Source: Shewanella yunxiaonensis
GTDB taxonomy: Bacteria; Pseudomonadota; Gammaproteobacteria; Enterobacterales; Shewanellaceae
Direction: 5' to 3'
Length of the DNA: 64,000 nucleotides
Assembly (NCBI RefSeq): GCF_018223345.1
Contig: NZ_CP073587.1
Location: 1,151,001-1,215,000 of the forward strand
Positions 45,091 through 53,182 of this stretch are shown here, in pieces. How positions within the stretch are numbered: position 1 is the first letter of the stretch; each line of letters opens with the position of its first letter. The notes beneath the pieces were generated by a model. It ran no database searches, was not told where the DNA came from, and was given only the letters and a program-made list of their open reading frames with translations. The position numbers and the translations under genes were made by a program.

Positions 45091-46642
45091 AAGGCATCTC
45101 TTCTAGACCGAAGCGTTTAGGTAACGTGTTCAAATATGATTTCAATCTTATGAACGAAGCGGGGAACATTTGATCGGCGCCGAGATGTTCTCCGAAGTTT
45201 GAATGCCCCTGTACTCTGTCGATATCATTGGCCGCGAGTCTTGCAGACGAGTGAGTACTAATTGCACTTTGGGAAAAGAGATGCCTGAACTGATAGGGCA
45301 CAACCCCAGGCCAAAACTCTTTGATGAATTCGCGGAGGAGGAGGTTTGATAGACTGTATTGCGCCCCTTTACTATCGATGCAGAACCATAAATTCTTATT
45401 AATCTTAATATCAGACAATTTGGTTTGAATTTGGTACTTCAGCTTCAGGTAGCGACGGATTTCCGCTTGTAAGTAATCACAAAGAATGATTAATCTTAGT
45501 CGGCCCTTATCTTTGACGAATACGATATCGTCACTTGTATAATAGTCCCATTGAAAGCTGTCCGAGTGCGTGGGCCTAAGTCCAGTTAATAAATTTGTGA
45601 GTAGCGCTATTCGATATGTTGCAGCATTGAAGTAATTGAGCCAGTCTTGATGGCGTTTGGTGTCAAGCTTGTTGGGTAAGCATTCCCTTGGCCTTTGTTG
45701 CTTAACGTAATTATGCAGTCGATTAAAGAAATCGCAGGTTTCACTCTCATCAACTAAACGCTGACTACCGAATAGAATTGGTTCGGAGGGTTCGGGCATG
45801 CCAACGATTTCAGTGTGATATTGGGCAATTCGGCCGTGATTTTTTAAGTAATTCGCTTCTTCAATATTGTTGCTGATCAGTGATATTTTAATGTCGTCGG
45901 CAAAGCAGCTATAGCGTGAATGAAGGTCATATTTTCGAGCTGCACTGATAACTCTAGATATATAATCGTTGAAAGCTTTGTACGTTGAGCTACGTATACG
46001 GTCACTATCGAGTTGTTGGTAAGCAGAAGCGCTTCTATGTGTTTGTTTATCTATTGGTAGCAGTTGTCCTTTAATTGTTGCACTTAGTTGGTTATCTCTC
46101 TGAATACAATGAATAAAATATTGAAAAAATGTTCGTTTCGTCACTCGTTGATGTCGTTGCAATGATTTTGGAGTTTTCCAGGCAGTTTTCACAATGGAAA
46201 ATAGCTTATTCTTCGCTTCAGTATTCAATAATGGTTCGTTATATGGGCATTTACTGATGACCAGTTGAAAAAATTTGTTGAGCTGCTGGGGGATTGGTTG
46301 CCATAAGTAAATCGATTTTCCTTGTTTTTGATACGGGATGGCATATTCACACGAAGACCTTGAACGGTCGTAAATTGTGCGGAAAGAGTTGCTTTGACAA
46401 TTTTCACTACCTCTAATCCGCTGAAAATCTGGAATTTCGTTTGCTTCTTTGATCTCCAGCCATCGCCCCATCAACCACAGTGTTAATGCGACCAAGGTAC
46501 ATCTTCCTCGGTATGCTTTGTCTAAATTAGCTAGTTTTGCAAGAAAAATAGCTAACGTTACAGCATTCGCAGCAGCATGGGGGAAAACTCCTCCAGAATT
46601 CCGTTTTCGATTTGATTTTTGTATATTTGAGGATAGTGACAT
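45083..46642 (-). CDS. Tyrosine-recombinase-like protein, first gene of the operon
   Basis: About 519 residues from ATG 46642 (MSLSSNIQKSNRKRNSGG) with AGGGGA six bases upstream; an earlier start at 46678 is possible. C-terminal half resembles tyrosine recombinases: Arg in LLTGLRPTHSDSFQW, Lys in IVFVKDKGRLRLIIL, HxxR-like PYQFRHLFSQSAISTH with the first histidine replaced, and RVQGHSNFGEHLGAD. No obvious nucleophile tyrosine follows, so it may be a structural partner of the larger recombinase. The gene heads a leftward unit with the 115-residue, 831-residue and clamp-like genes. Confidence 0.7.
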   Translation of the reverse strand: MSLSSNIQKSNRKRNSGGVFPHAAANAVTLAIFLAKLANLDKAYRGRCTLVALTLWLMGRWLEIKEANEIPDFQRIRGSENCQSNSFRTIYDRSRSSCEYAIPYQKQGKSIYLWQPIPQQLNKFFQLVISKCPYNEPLLNTEAKNKLFSIVKTAWKTPKSLQRHQRVTKRTFFQYFIHCIQRDNQLSATIKGQLLPIDKQTHRSASAYQQLDSDRIRSSTYKAFNDYISRVISAARKYDLHSRYSCFADDIKISLISNNIEEANYLKNHGRIAQYHTEIVGMPEPSEPILFGSQRLVDESETCDFFNRLHNYVKQQRPRECLPNKLDTKRHQDWLNYFNAATYRIALLTNLLTGLRPTHSDSFQWDYYTSDDIVFVKDKGRLRLIILCDYLQAEIRRYLKLKYQIQTKLSDIKINKNLWFCIDSKGAQYSLSNLLLREFIKEFWPGVVPYQFRHLFSQSAISTHSSARLAANDIDRVQGHSNFGEHLGADQMFPASFIRLKSYLNTLPKRFGLEEMPYD

Positions 46643-47190
46643 AAAATTTCCCCTATGGATAATATGCAATATATCCACTATGATTAACCCGCGTGGCTAC
46701 TATTTACGATGAGTCATTATTTGTTTGTTGTGGTTAAATTATACTTAAGTTTTTAAAGGTGCATAATCCTTAATTTATCAGGATTTTTAACAAAGGCAAA
46801 TTTTTATTTAAACAGTACATTAAATTATTCTAATATTTAATTATTTGAGTTTACCAATCATATATATGATAGGTAAAATATGTATGATTTTATTTGTGGG
46901 GAATTTACTTTTTTCTTCATTTTTTGTTGAGTTGTAAATGTTTTTTATTTGTGTGGCTTTTTGATTTTTGAATAACCTTTTTGTTGATTGATTTTTGGCT
47001 GTGTAAAGTTTTTATTTTTTAATTGATGCTTTTGTTTTTTTAATTAGTAAAGAATTTTTAAATACTTCTTTTGCGTCTCATACACTGTTTTTTTGCGTTT
47101 TTGCACCTGATTTAAACTACAATGTAGTTAATTAGCTTGTAATTGTGATTGTAGCTTTCGATATTCTTGATGTGCTGGTTTAATTCATTA

Positions 47191-47319
47191 TTGACTTAAT
47201 AAATTGCACTGGGATAGAATAAATTCCAATGAAGAATATGTACGAAATTATTTAGTGGAAACGCGTCTAACCAACGCCAACCACACACTTAAAAACCGCC
47301 GTAAATGGCGGTTTTTTTA
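47191..47319 (+). ncRNA. Candidate small RNA: strong promoter and terminator without a gene
   Basis: TTGACT (47191-47196) and TAGAAT (47215-47220) are spaced by 18 bases, a good sigma-70 promoter. About 70 bases downstream is a terminator, AAAAACCGCC-GTAAAT-GGCGGTTTTTTT (47291-47318). The intervening transcript of about 92 nt contains only an eight-codon frame (MKNMYEII). It could be a small RNA or a leader peptide RNA. No known RNA family was recognised. Confidence 0.45.
47291..47318. terminator. Rho-independent terminator of the candidate small RNA
   Basis: Ten-base stem AAAAACCGCC / GGCGGTTTTT around GTAAAT with a T-run; bidirectional in form. No protein gene ends here on either strand. 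Confidence 0.8.
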
Positions 47320-47536
47320 CTGTCGTGCGCCTAGAGTCGCGTGTTTTTACCCTCAATCAGGCGCTGGCGGCTGATTCAGAAGAGGTTAATCCATCGGCAA
47401 TACTAGATTTTTTGGCGTAATTAGGAATTCCCTTTCTTCACTATGCAAGTAAGTCGGCGTGTCGCGAAGAGGGGGGAGTCGTCAATAGTTAATATCAGTC
47501 TTATTAACACGTTCCAGAGTCATTTGGAGATCAGCT

Positions 47537-47977
47537 ATGCCCCCAATTGAGGTAACTTCTTCTATATCAACACTATGGCAAGATGCCGGGTTAGAAAATC
47601 TTGAGGGTGTCGCTTTAGTCGATTTTATCGAAAAAGGGGTGCCACCATCGGTGTTAGTTAACATAGCAAGACAGGTCGGAGTGGATGTTTCCGACATCCT
47701 TAGCCATATCAGTATGAGCAATCTCAGCTATGCCCGTGCTCTATCTAATGGATGCCTTGAACCATATGACGGAGAAAAGGTTATTCGTTTTTTGCGAGTT
47801 TTGGAAAGGGCGGAGATGCTTACTGGCAACCAGCAACGGGTTGATGCATACAAGTGGTTGAATGAACCATCACTCGCACTGCAAGGTAGAGCGCCAACCT
47901 CGCTTATAAGAAGCGAAGCCGGAGCTGGAGAGGTCATAAAGCTAATTGAACGCTTACTGCATGGGATCTACACATAG
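47537..47977 (+). CDS. Xre/ParS-type antitoxin (DUF2384-like), apparently solo
   Basis: 146 residues with an N-terminal helical Xre-like region (GVPPSVLVNIARQVGVDVSD) and the C-terminal toxin-binding segment typical of the MbcA/ParS/Xre antitoxins: WLNEPSLALQGRAPTSLIRS, EAGAGEVIKLIERLLHGIYT. GGAGA precedes the ATG. Antitoxins of this class normally precede a RES-domain NAD-depleting toxin gene by a few bases; here the next gene is convergent, so the partner is missing. Confidence 0.85.
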   Translation: MPPIEVTSSISTLWQDAGLENLEGVALVDFIEKGVPPSVLVNIARQVGVDVSDILSHISMSNLSYARALSNGCLEPYDGEKVIRFLRVLERAEMLTGNQQRVDAYKWLNEPSLALQGRAPTSLIRSEAGAGEVIKLIERLLHGIYT

Positions 47978-48029
47978 CAGAATTTTCTTGGTGTCGTTTA
48001 ACGTCGATTTAAGTTGAACATTTGATGCC

Positions 48030-48539
48030 TTACTCACCGATTTTCTGTTCTTTTTTAATCCCTTCTTTCCAGAGTGCCCTGCCACCCTGTTGTTTTAGTT
48101 GAGTTGCAAGTTCTATGATTAGACGGTTTTGCTGCTCTTCATTTAACGCTTGGGACTCCAGATACATCGTTTGATTGATTTGTCTCATTCGGCTTAAAGC
48201 AAGTTCGTATGCACGGTTTTCAATAAACTCATCAATGGGTTGCTTAGGGATGACCATGTAAACCACTTCCGCATTGAGTCCATCGGCTAACTCCGATAAT
48301 TGGCGTAAGGTAATTGTTCCTTCTGCTTCTTTGCGTTCGAGTATCGATACCTGATTTCGGGATAAACCCAGTCGATGACCAAGTTGAGCGCCGGACATCC
48401 CCAACACGCTTCGGATAGTCCTGATCCAACCAGCTTTGGGTTTCTTAGGCGTTTTTATTGTCCTCATCGAGTCGAGCTTATCTGCTACCTGTCTTTTAGC
48501 TATTTCGGCAACAGAAATTGAGTTTTTTACGCTGGTCAT
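48030..48539 (-). CDS. Mobile mystery protein A-like HTH regulator
   Basis: About 169 residues: KAGWIRTIRSVLGMSGAQLG, HRLGLSRNQVSILERKEAEG and TITLRQLSELADGLNAEVVY match the mobile mystery protein A (MmpA) family, an XRE-type repressor. It is normally paired with mobile mystery protein B, a Fic-domain protein, encoded directly downstream; here no Fic gene follows. ATG 48539 is preferred, a GTG at 48554 is possible. Two palindromes upstream (48582-48636) are good autoregulatory operators. Confidence 0.85.
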   Translation of the reverse strand: MTSVKNSISVAEIAKRQVADKLDSMRTIKTPKKPKAGWIRTIRSVLGMSGAQLGHRLGLSRNQVSILERKEAEGTITLRQLSELADGLNAEVVYMVIPKQPIDEFIENRAYELALSRMRQINQTMYLESQALNEEQQNRLIIELATQLKQQGGRALWKEGIKKEQKIGE

Positions 48540-48581
48540 CAGTATCACTAACACATTTTGCCAAGTACTAGGTTGTAATTA

Positions 48582-48636
48582 TGTATCAATTTATCGATAC
48601 ATGCATTTTATTAATGTATCTAAATTTGAATACATT
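48582..48636. promoter_or_regulatory. Twin palindromic operators upstream of the MmpA-like gene
   Basis: TGTATC-N8-GATACA (48582-48601) and AATGTATC-N7-GAATACATT (48613-48636) share the half-site TGTATC. They lie just upstream of the leftward MmpA-like gene and probably bind its HTH product. Confidence 0.6.
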
Positions 48637-48822
48637 TAATGTTAAATATGAGCAGCATAAACTGAAGGGGGAACATCGCAGCTGGTTAACACAGTCGAAG
48701 ATGTTGGCGTGCGTTTATGTTTATTCCTTAATTGCCTTATTAAGTTGTCATGTTCAACTAACTGTACAAGTAGAACGGTGAAGACTATACTTGTCCCATT
48801 AAACGTACATGTTGAGGTACTT

Positions 48823-49077
48823 GTGAAAATCGTATCTTTTACTGAAGCTAGAAATGGTCTCAAAGCTGTTTTAGACGGTGTAGTTAATGATGCTGATACT
48901 ACAGTTATTACGCGCCGCGATTCTGAAGATGCAGTGGTTATGTCTTTAGATTATTACAATAGCCTTATGGAGACAGTTCACTTACTACGTTCTCCTCAAA
49001 ATGCTGAACACCTAAACCGTTCGATAGCACAGTACCGAGCTGGTAAAACAACAGCACGTGAGTTAATTGATGAGTAG
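48823..49077 (+). CDS. yefM: YefM-family antitoxin
   Basis: 84 residues from GTG 48823 with GAGGTAC upstream: MKIVSFTEARNGLKAVLDGV, TTVITRRDSEDAVVMSLDYY, NSLMETVHLLRSPQNAEHL are diagnostic of YefM (Phd/YefM family). It binds and neutralises YoeB and represses the operon. The 3' end overlaps yoeB by eight bases. Earlier in-frame starts would add a cysteine-rich stretch unlike the family. Confidence 0.93.
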   Translation: MKIVSFTEARNGLKAVLDGVVNDADTTVITRRDSEDAVVMSLDYYNSLMETVHLLRSPQNAEHLNRSIAQYRAGKTTARELIDE

Positions 49078-49339
49078 TCGTCAACATATACTGTCCTGGA
49101 CTGATGACGCTTGGGAGGACTACCTGTATTGGCAAACTCAAGACAAGAAAACACTCAAGCGCATCAATAAACTTATTAATGATGTTAAGCGCTCTCCGTT
49201 TGAGGGGATTGGTAAACCTGAACCTTTAAAAGAGAACTTATCTGGTTTTTGGTCTCGTCGTATTGATGACACCAATAGGCTTGTTTACGTAGTCGATGAT
49301 CAAGCTATAACGATAATTTCTTGTCGTTATCACTACTAA
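49070..49339 (+). CDS. yoeB: YoeB-family mRNA interferase toxin
   Basis: 89 residues (MSSRQHILSWTDDAWEDYLY) with the RelE/YoeB fold: LKRINKLINDVKRSPFEGIG, KPEPLKENLSGFWSRRIDD, TNRLVYVVDDQAITIISCRYHY. The catalytic glutamate, arginine, histidine and terminal tyrosine positions are kept. Cleaves ribosome-bound mRNA. Coupled to yefM by overlap (ATGAGTAG). Confidence 0.95.
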   Translation: MSSRQHILSWTDDAWEDYLYWQTQDKKTLKRINKLINDVKRSPFEGIGKPEPLKENLSGFWSRRIDDTNRLVYVVDDQAITIISCRYHY

Positions 49340-49774
49340 AACAGGTGGGGCTTTATCCAAATTCGCGAAAAGCCTCTTCATTCTTGTGGATGAATAGTGC
49401 TCCAGTGGGACCTTTAAAGTGAAACTATATTTTCATTAAATCTAAAGTAAGCGCCTCATAACCCCCACATTCTCATAAAGCTTGGCTCGCCTGTTAATTT
49501 GCACTCAAAACTGATCCACCATTTGCACCGTCATGTGACCAATCTAGGATAACTTAACATATTGATATGTAGTCATTGATGGTGAGATATGTGGATCAGT
49601 GCCACATGCAAAATATGGGTTGAATTGGCTCAATTGGGGACGCAATTTAGCAAGAATAGCTGTTCAACTTTGCCGGAATACACATAAAAGACCATATAAT
49701 GTCCAAATGTGGACTTCTGCGCTAATAGGGCTTATCCTTTAACAGGCAGCTGTTTTTCATTATTGGAGTTAAAC
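49340..49774. other. Gap containing the first MITE-like repeat
   Basis: 435 bases between two toxin-antitoxin pairs. The MITE-like copy fills 49498-49646. The rest has no gene; the right end provides the promoter and GGAG Shine-Dalgarno of the next antitoxin. Confidence 0.6.
49498..49646 (+). repeat. MITE-like repeat, copy 1
   Basis: About 149 bp, starting TTTGCACTCAAAACTGATCC and ending in a reverse complement-like GGCTCAATTGGGGACGCAAT. About four-fifths identical by eye to copy 2 at 51355 in the same orientation. No coding capacity; the terminal repeats suggest a non-autonomous insertion element. Confidence 0.75.
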
Positions 49775-50041
49775 ATGGCCTTATCTAGCTCACTTCGTAT
49801 CACAACAGTGTCGGCCTTCAAGAAAGAGCTGGCTTCTATGGATGTATCTGAGCCAGTAGTAGTAACCCAGAATGGGGAACCTCTATACGTGGTCCAAGAT
49901 CCAGTTCAGTTCGAGATGCAGCAGGAACAGATGGCTTTGCTACGACTTCTATCTTTTGCTGAAAAGGACGTTCAGGCCGGCCGAACAGTGTCATCTTCCG
50001 ACCTTCGAGCCGGACTGAAAGGGCTTGTTGATGAAATTTGA
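49775..50041 (+). CDS. Phd/YefM-like antitoxin
   Basis: 88 residues from ATG 49775 with GGAG upstream: SSLRITTVSAFKKELASMDV, EPVVVTQNGEPLYVVQDPVQ is the Phd/YefM DNA-binding fold, and the C-terminal LSFAEKDVQAGRTVSSSDLR should wrap the toxin. Overlaps the toxin gene by eleven bases, a normal antitoxin-toxin arrangement. Confidence 0.9.
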   Translation: MALSSSLRITTVSAFKKELASMDVSEPVVVTQNGEPLYVVQDPVQFEMQQEQMALLRLLSFAEKDVQAGRTVSSSDLRAGLKGLVDEI

Positions 50042-50366
50042 GTATTCTCTAGCTTTTCAAGGTCAGCTTCATGAAAGGTTTTACTATTTAGCTAGACATA
50101 TTGGACAGGTGGCGGCTCAAGAGCTTCTTGATGGCTTCATTGTTGGATTTGAGAAAAGAGTGAATAAACATCCAGGTAGCGCTCAATTGTGTGTAGAGGC
50201 GGCAGAATTTGGGTTCACAACTTATCACGACTATGTTGATTCAAAACTCCAATTGCGAACGTTCTATCGCTATTCTGAGGCAACGGGCGTTGTTTACCCA
50301 TTGTTATTTTTAAGTACAAGACAAAGTATCCGGCAGGCTTTGATTCAATATTGTCTGCGCCTCTAG
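50031..50366 (+). CDS. ParE/RelE-superfamily toxin
   Basis: 111 residues (MKFEYSLAFQGQLHERFYYL). The pattern of N-terminal helices (ARHIGQVAAQELLDGFIVGF), then strands ending LQLRTFYRYSEATGVVYPLL and FLSTRQSIRQALIQ, fits the plasmid-stabilisation ParE/RelE superfamily. Whether it targets gyrase or the ribosome cannot be told. Partner of the antitoxin immediately upstream. Confidence 0.85.
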   Translation: MKFEYSLAFQGQLHERFYYLARHIGQVAAQELLDGFIVGFEKRVNKHPGSAQLCVEAAEFGFTTYHDYVDSKLQLRTFYRYSEATGVVYPLLFLSTRQSIRQALIQYCLRL

Positions 50367-50490
50367 GATAGGTTTTAGACAATCAGTTTGATTTCGCCAT
50401 ACAACGACAGTGTCCCCAAACGCGTTTATCACCTCCTAGCAGGGCTGACTGAATCGCTCCTTGGTGACCAAAATTTAGTAAGGCTACAAA

Positions 50491-51237
50491 ATGAAGATCC
50501 TTCATCTATCGGATATTCATCTAGAGTTCCAAGAGATGGCTGCGCCGAAAACAGATGCTGATGTTGTTGTTCTAAGTGGCGACATTGCCATTGGTACTGA
50601 CGCAATTGACTGGGCTGCTCAGTTTCCTCAGCCTGTGATAACAATTCTGGGAAATCACGAAGCCTACGGTGGCGAGCCTTTGGATAAACTGATTGTGCGA
50701 TGTCGGGGGAGGGCAAAAGAATATTCACATGTTCATTTTTTAGAAAACGAAAGTATTGTAATAGAAGACGTTCAATTCCATGGCGCAACTTTTTGGACGG
50801 ATTTTGAATTAAATGGCCACGCTGCAGAATCTATGAAACTGGCTAGCGCCCTGCTGAACGATTATCGACGTATTCGCATTCACGAAGGACGATTTACTCC
50901 CGAGATAGCGGCGAAATTGCATAGAACGTCTAGGTTGTGGCTTTACCAATCACTGTTGAATTCAACTGCTACCAAAAATGTGGTTGTAACCCATCATTTA
51001 CCCTGTGCAACAGCTGTTCAGCCTAAATACTGGGGCTCGAATTTAAGTCCCGCATTTGCTTCTGAATGCCCAGAGTTTTCTCAATTATCCGATAAAATCT
51101 CGATTTGGCTTTATGGGCACAACCATGACTGCCGAGCATTTATGTATAACAATATTTGTTATTCAACCAACCAGCGTGGGTATGCTGGGCATGAATTAGT
51201 TCAAGGGTTTAATCCAAATAGATTGGTTGAAATTTAA
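50491..51237 (+). CDS. Calcineurin-like metallophosphoesterase
   Basis: 248 residues with the full two-metal motif set: MKILHLSDIHLEF (DxH), VVLSGDIAIG (GD), TILGNHEAYGG (GNHE), VVTHHLPCATA (H) and WLYGHNHDCRAF (GHxH). Substrate is unknown; relatives act on nucleic acids, cyclic nucleotides or phosphoproteins. It follows the ParE-like pair on the same strand after 124 bases and is bracketed with it by two MITE-like repeats. Confidence 0.92.
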   Translation: MKILHLSDIHLEFQEMAAPKTDADVVVLSGDIAIGTDAIDWAAQFPQPVITILGNHEAYGGEPLDKLIVRCRGRAKEYSHVHFLENESIVIEDVQFHGATFWTDFELNGHAAESMKLASALLNDYRRIRIHEGRFTPEIAAKLHRTSRLWLYQSLLNSTATKNVVVTHHLPCATAVQPKYWGSNLSPAFASECPEFSQLSDKISIWLYGHNHDCRAFMYNNICYSTNQRGYAGHELVQGFNPNRLVEI

Positions 51238-51354
51238 CAAAACTGGCGAAATTTTCCTTCTATAATCGCATCGCGATTTAGAGGACGATATTGTGAAATG
51301 TGACGTTAAAATTTCATTTGGCCATTTGTGCCAGGGTAAGAGCATGAATGTTAG

Positions 51355-51505
51355 TTTGCACTCAAAATTGATCCACCATTTGCACAGTAAAGTGATCATA
51401 CCTAGGATAACTTAACATACTGAATTGTTGTCATTGATGGTGAGATAAGCGGATCAGTTCCACATGCAAAATTTGGGTTGAATTGGATCAATTTTAGATG
51501 CAATT
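51355..51505 (+). repeat. MITE-like repeat, copy 2
   Basis: About 151 bp; ends TTTGCACTCAAAATTGATCC and GGATCAATTTTAGATGCAAT are good inverted repeats of each other. Direct repeat of the copy at 49498. It abuts the 3' end of the leftward HTH gene. Confidence 0.78.
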
Positions 51506-51514
51506 TAACAGTTA

Positions 51515-51853
51515 TCAGAAGTCATCATCTACACTCCTCACTACCTTTCTTGCGTTCATAGGCAATAGCGAAAGCTTTTCATCTATATATTTATTATGCA
51601 TCGCTATTTGGCGCGGATTTGCGTCGAATAGGCTTACCCCAACAATTTTGGCCACTTCAAAAACAGTTCCAATCTCACATTTTGGATCAGCCTTTTCGAT
51701 ACGTGAAAGCGTTCCCCGTGAAATTCCAGCTCGTTCAGCCACATCAACAGTGGTCATTTTCTTCTCTAAACGTGCGGCTCGGATGAGTTTCGCCAATAAG
51801 TCTATCGCTTCCTCAGTATACCGAGAATAAGTTCTTATGATGGATTTTGGCAT
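51515..51853 (-). CDS. HipB-like XRE regulator, partner apparently lost
   Basis: 112 residues: HTH in KMTTVDVAERAGISRGTLSR, IEKADPKCEIGTVFEVAKIV, and the segment IAMHNKYIDEKLSLLPMNAR seen in XRE antitoxins located upstream of hipA-like kinases. The stop lies ten bases from the MITE-like repeat, and only MTSDNC followed by a stop can be read in the overlapping downstream frame, so a hipA-like gene may have been removed by the insertion (inference). Confidence 0.78.
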   Translation of the reverse strand: MPKSIIRTYSRYTEEAIDLLAKLIRAARLEKKMTTVDVAERAGISRGTLSRIEKADPKCEIGTVFEVAKIVGVSLFDANPRQIAMHNKYIDEKLSLLPMNARKVVRSVDDDF

Positions 51854-51859
51854 AAATGC

Positions 51860-51995
51860 TCCATATATAGTGCATTATGTTTATTTGTGACCTATATACG
51901 ATACATATTTTATAAATGCTGTAAAAAACATCAAGTTTAATTTGTACTATATATGGTTCAAGAGATTCCTTTGTGAACTATATAAGATACATATG
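51860..51995. promoter_or_regulatory. Repeated operator-like sequences upstream of the HipB-like gene
   Basis: CCATATATAGTGCA (51861) and its inverted relative TACTATATATGGTTCA (51945), plus direct repeats GTGACCTATATACGATACAT (51887) and GTGAACTATATAAGATACAT (51973). A multi-operator region for the leftward XRE protein. Confidence 0.5.
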
Positions 51996-52161
51996 TTGAT
52001 AGGGCTTAGGAAGGGGATAATGCGATTGGATAACAATACAGCAGAATACTGTTGTGTCATTTATCTTGCACTGAGTATGGATTAAAAAGAATTCTGTGCA
52101 GAACTGTATTGAATCGACTGCTAGATGCTATAGACAAAATGCGGAATGGACTGATACGAAA

Positions 52162-52197
52162 ATAAGCAGACCCAGAGTAAATCACCATGGGTCTGTG
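52162..52197 (-). terminator. Terminator of the cold-shock gene
   Basis: On the minus strand CAGACCCA and TGGGTCTG form an 8-bp stem followed by CTTATTTTC, about 30 bases past the stop codon of the cold-shock gene. Confidence 0.65.
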
Positions 52198-52227
52198 TGA
52201 TGGTAATGCTATGTATCTTAAAGCAAT

Positions 52228-52431
52228 TTACAGTGGCTTAACGTTAATGGCGCAAGGACCTTTTTGGCCTTTACCCACTTCAAATTCAACCTTTTGACCA
52301 TCATTAAGTGATTTATAACCATCCATTTTAATTTCTGAATGATGAACGAATAAGTCTTTGCTTCCATCATCTGGTGTAATAAAACCAAAGCCTTTATCTG
52401 CGTTGAACCACTTAACTTTACCTGTACTCAT
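52228..52431 (-). CDS. Cold-shock protein, CspA family
   Basis: 67 residues of a single cold-shock domain: [20 protein letters not shown] with RNP1 (KGFGFI), DLFVHHSEI (RNP2), [20 protein letters not shown]. Binds single-stranded nucleic acid as an RNA chaperone. I chose ATG 52431 because family members begin MSTGKVKWF or similar; an in-frame ATG at 52446 would add MKIEN. The upstream 690-base gap could hold a long 5' leader typical of cold-shock mRNAs. Confidence 0.93.
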   Translation of the reverse strand: MSTGKVKWFNADKGFGFITPDDGSKDLFVHHSEIKMDGYKSLNDGQKVEFEVGKGQKGPCAINVKPL

Positions 52432-52446
52432 ATTTTCAATCTTCAT

Positions 52447-53182
52447 TTAGGTGACCAGTGAATGACGAATCTTGCTATCACCATTACAAGAGTTGTCTTA
52501 ACTAAGAAATCACAATCTGCCCATGGCAGCGTGCTTTCATATAGAAATAGCTGTCAATAATCTACAATACTAGCAATAGATACCGCAACTAATCATTAGG
52601 TTAAATTGCTCAATTAGCAAGAAGACGACGCAATAAAAATTGTGATAATGGATCGGAATGTGGCACAAACGTGCTGTGGAGCGAATGACAAATCGTAGGC
52701 TAAACTTTCTTCGTCACCCCGGACCATGTGAAAATAAAACAGGTACCGCGCGCATTTGGTTTTCAAAGCTAGCTGAAAAAATCAAAAACGAAGGTTTCCC
52801 ACCCCTCGGATTTCACCTGCTACTAGGGGCAGACTTTCTTCTGTGTTGCGATCCGATATACAACTGACTAGTGATTCGTATCAGTTTGTGGATAGTTTTT
52901 CTCAGTATTCTCAATTTTCTCTGATATGAACCTGTCACTTTTCATCAGAAAGCCAATATGCAATAAACCTTGATATCAGAAAGTCTGACGAATTTTTTAA
53001 TAACTTGGCAGAGGGGGACTGTGCAAGTGAAAATTCATCTATAGGACAATAAGTTATCTAGTTGATTTAGTTTTACATCACCATCAGATTTTTGATTACT
53101 CACAGCCATTATCCTATGATCAAATGATGATTTTAGGATGCGTAGCAATCACGATTCTCTCCATCATACGAGAATATTAGCG
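52447..53182. other. Gap between the cold-shock gene and the first lipoprotein gene
   Basis: No convincing gene. A 69-codon frame at 52658-52867 has no Shine-Dalgarno sequence and no recognised family; it could be a relic. The right end contains the relic of the IS3 element described separately. Confidence 0.5.
53090..53141 (-). repeat. IS3-element relic left of the lipoprotein pair
   Basis: TTGATTACTCACAGCCATTA and TCCTATGATCAAATGATGAT align with the orfA start region of the element at 21789-23037 (minus-strand orfA, terminus pointing right) with several substitutions. Confidence 0.65.

Larger units (their letters stand above)
46643..47536. other. T-rich gap holding a promoter-terminator pair
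   Basis: About 890 bases without a protein gene. The left half is strongly T-rich on the + strand and should contain the leftward promoter of the recombinase operon. The middle contains a candidate small RNA gene (47191-47319). The right 200 bases before the DUF2384-type gene contain nothing I can identify beyond a GGAGA Shine-Dalgarno. Confidence 0.6.

Noticed and set aside
47978..48029. A RES-domain toxin after the DUF2384-type antitoxin
   Set aside because: Only 52 bases separate it from the convergent MmpA-like gene; no room and no matching frame.
52658..52867. 69-codon open frame as a gene
   Set aside because: No Shine-Dalgarno, no recognised family, and it lies among relic sequence; mentioned only within the gap.
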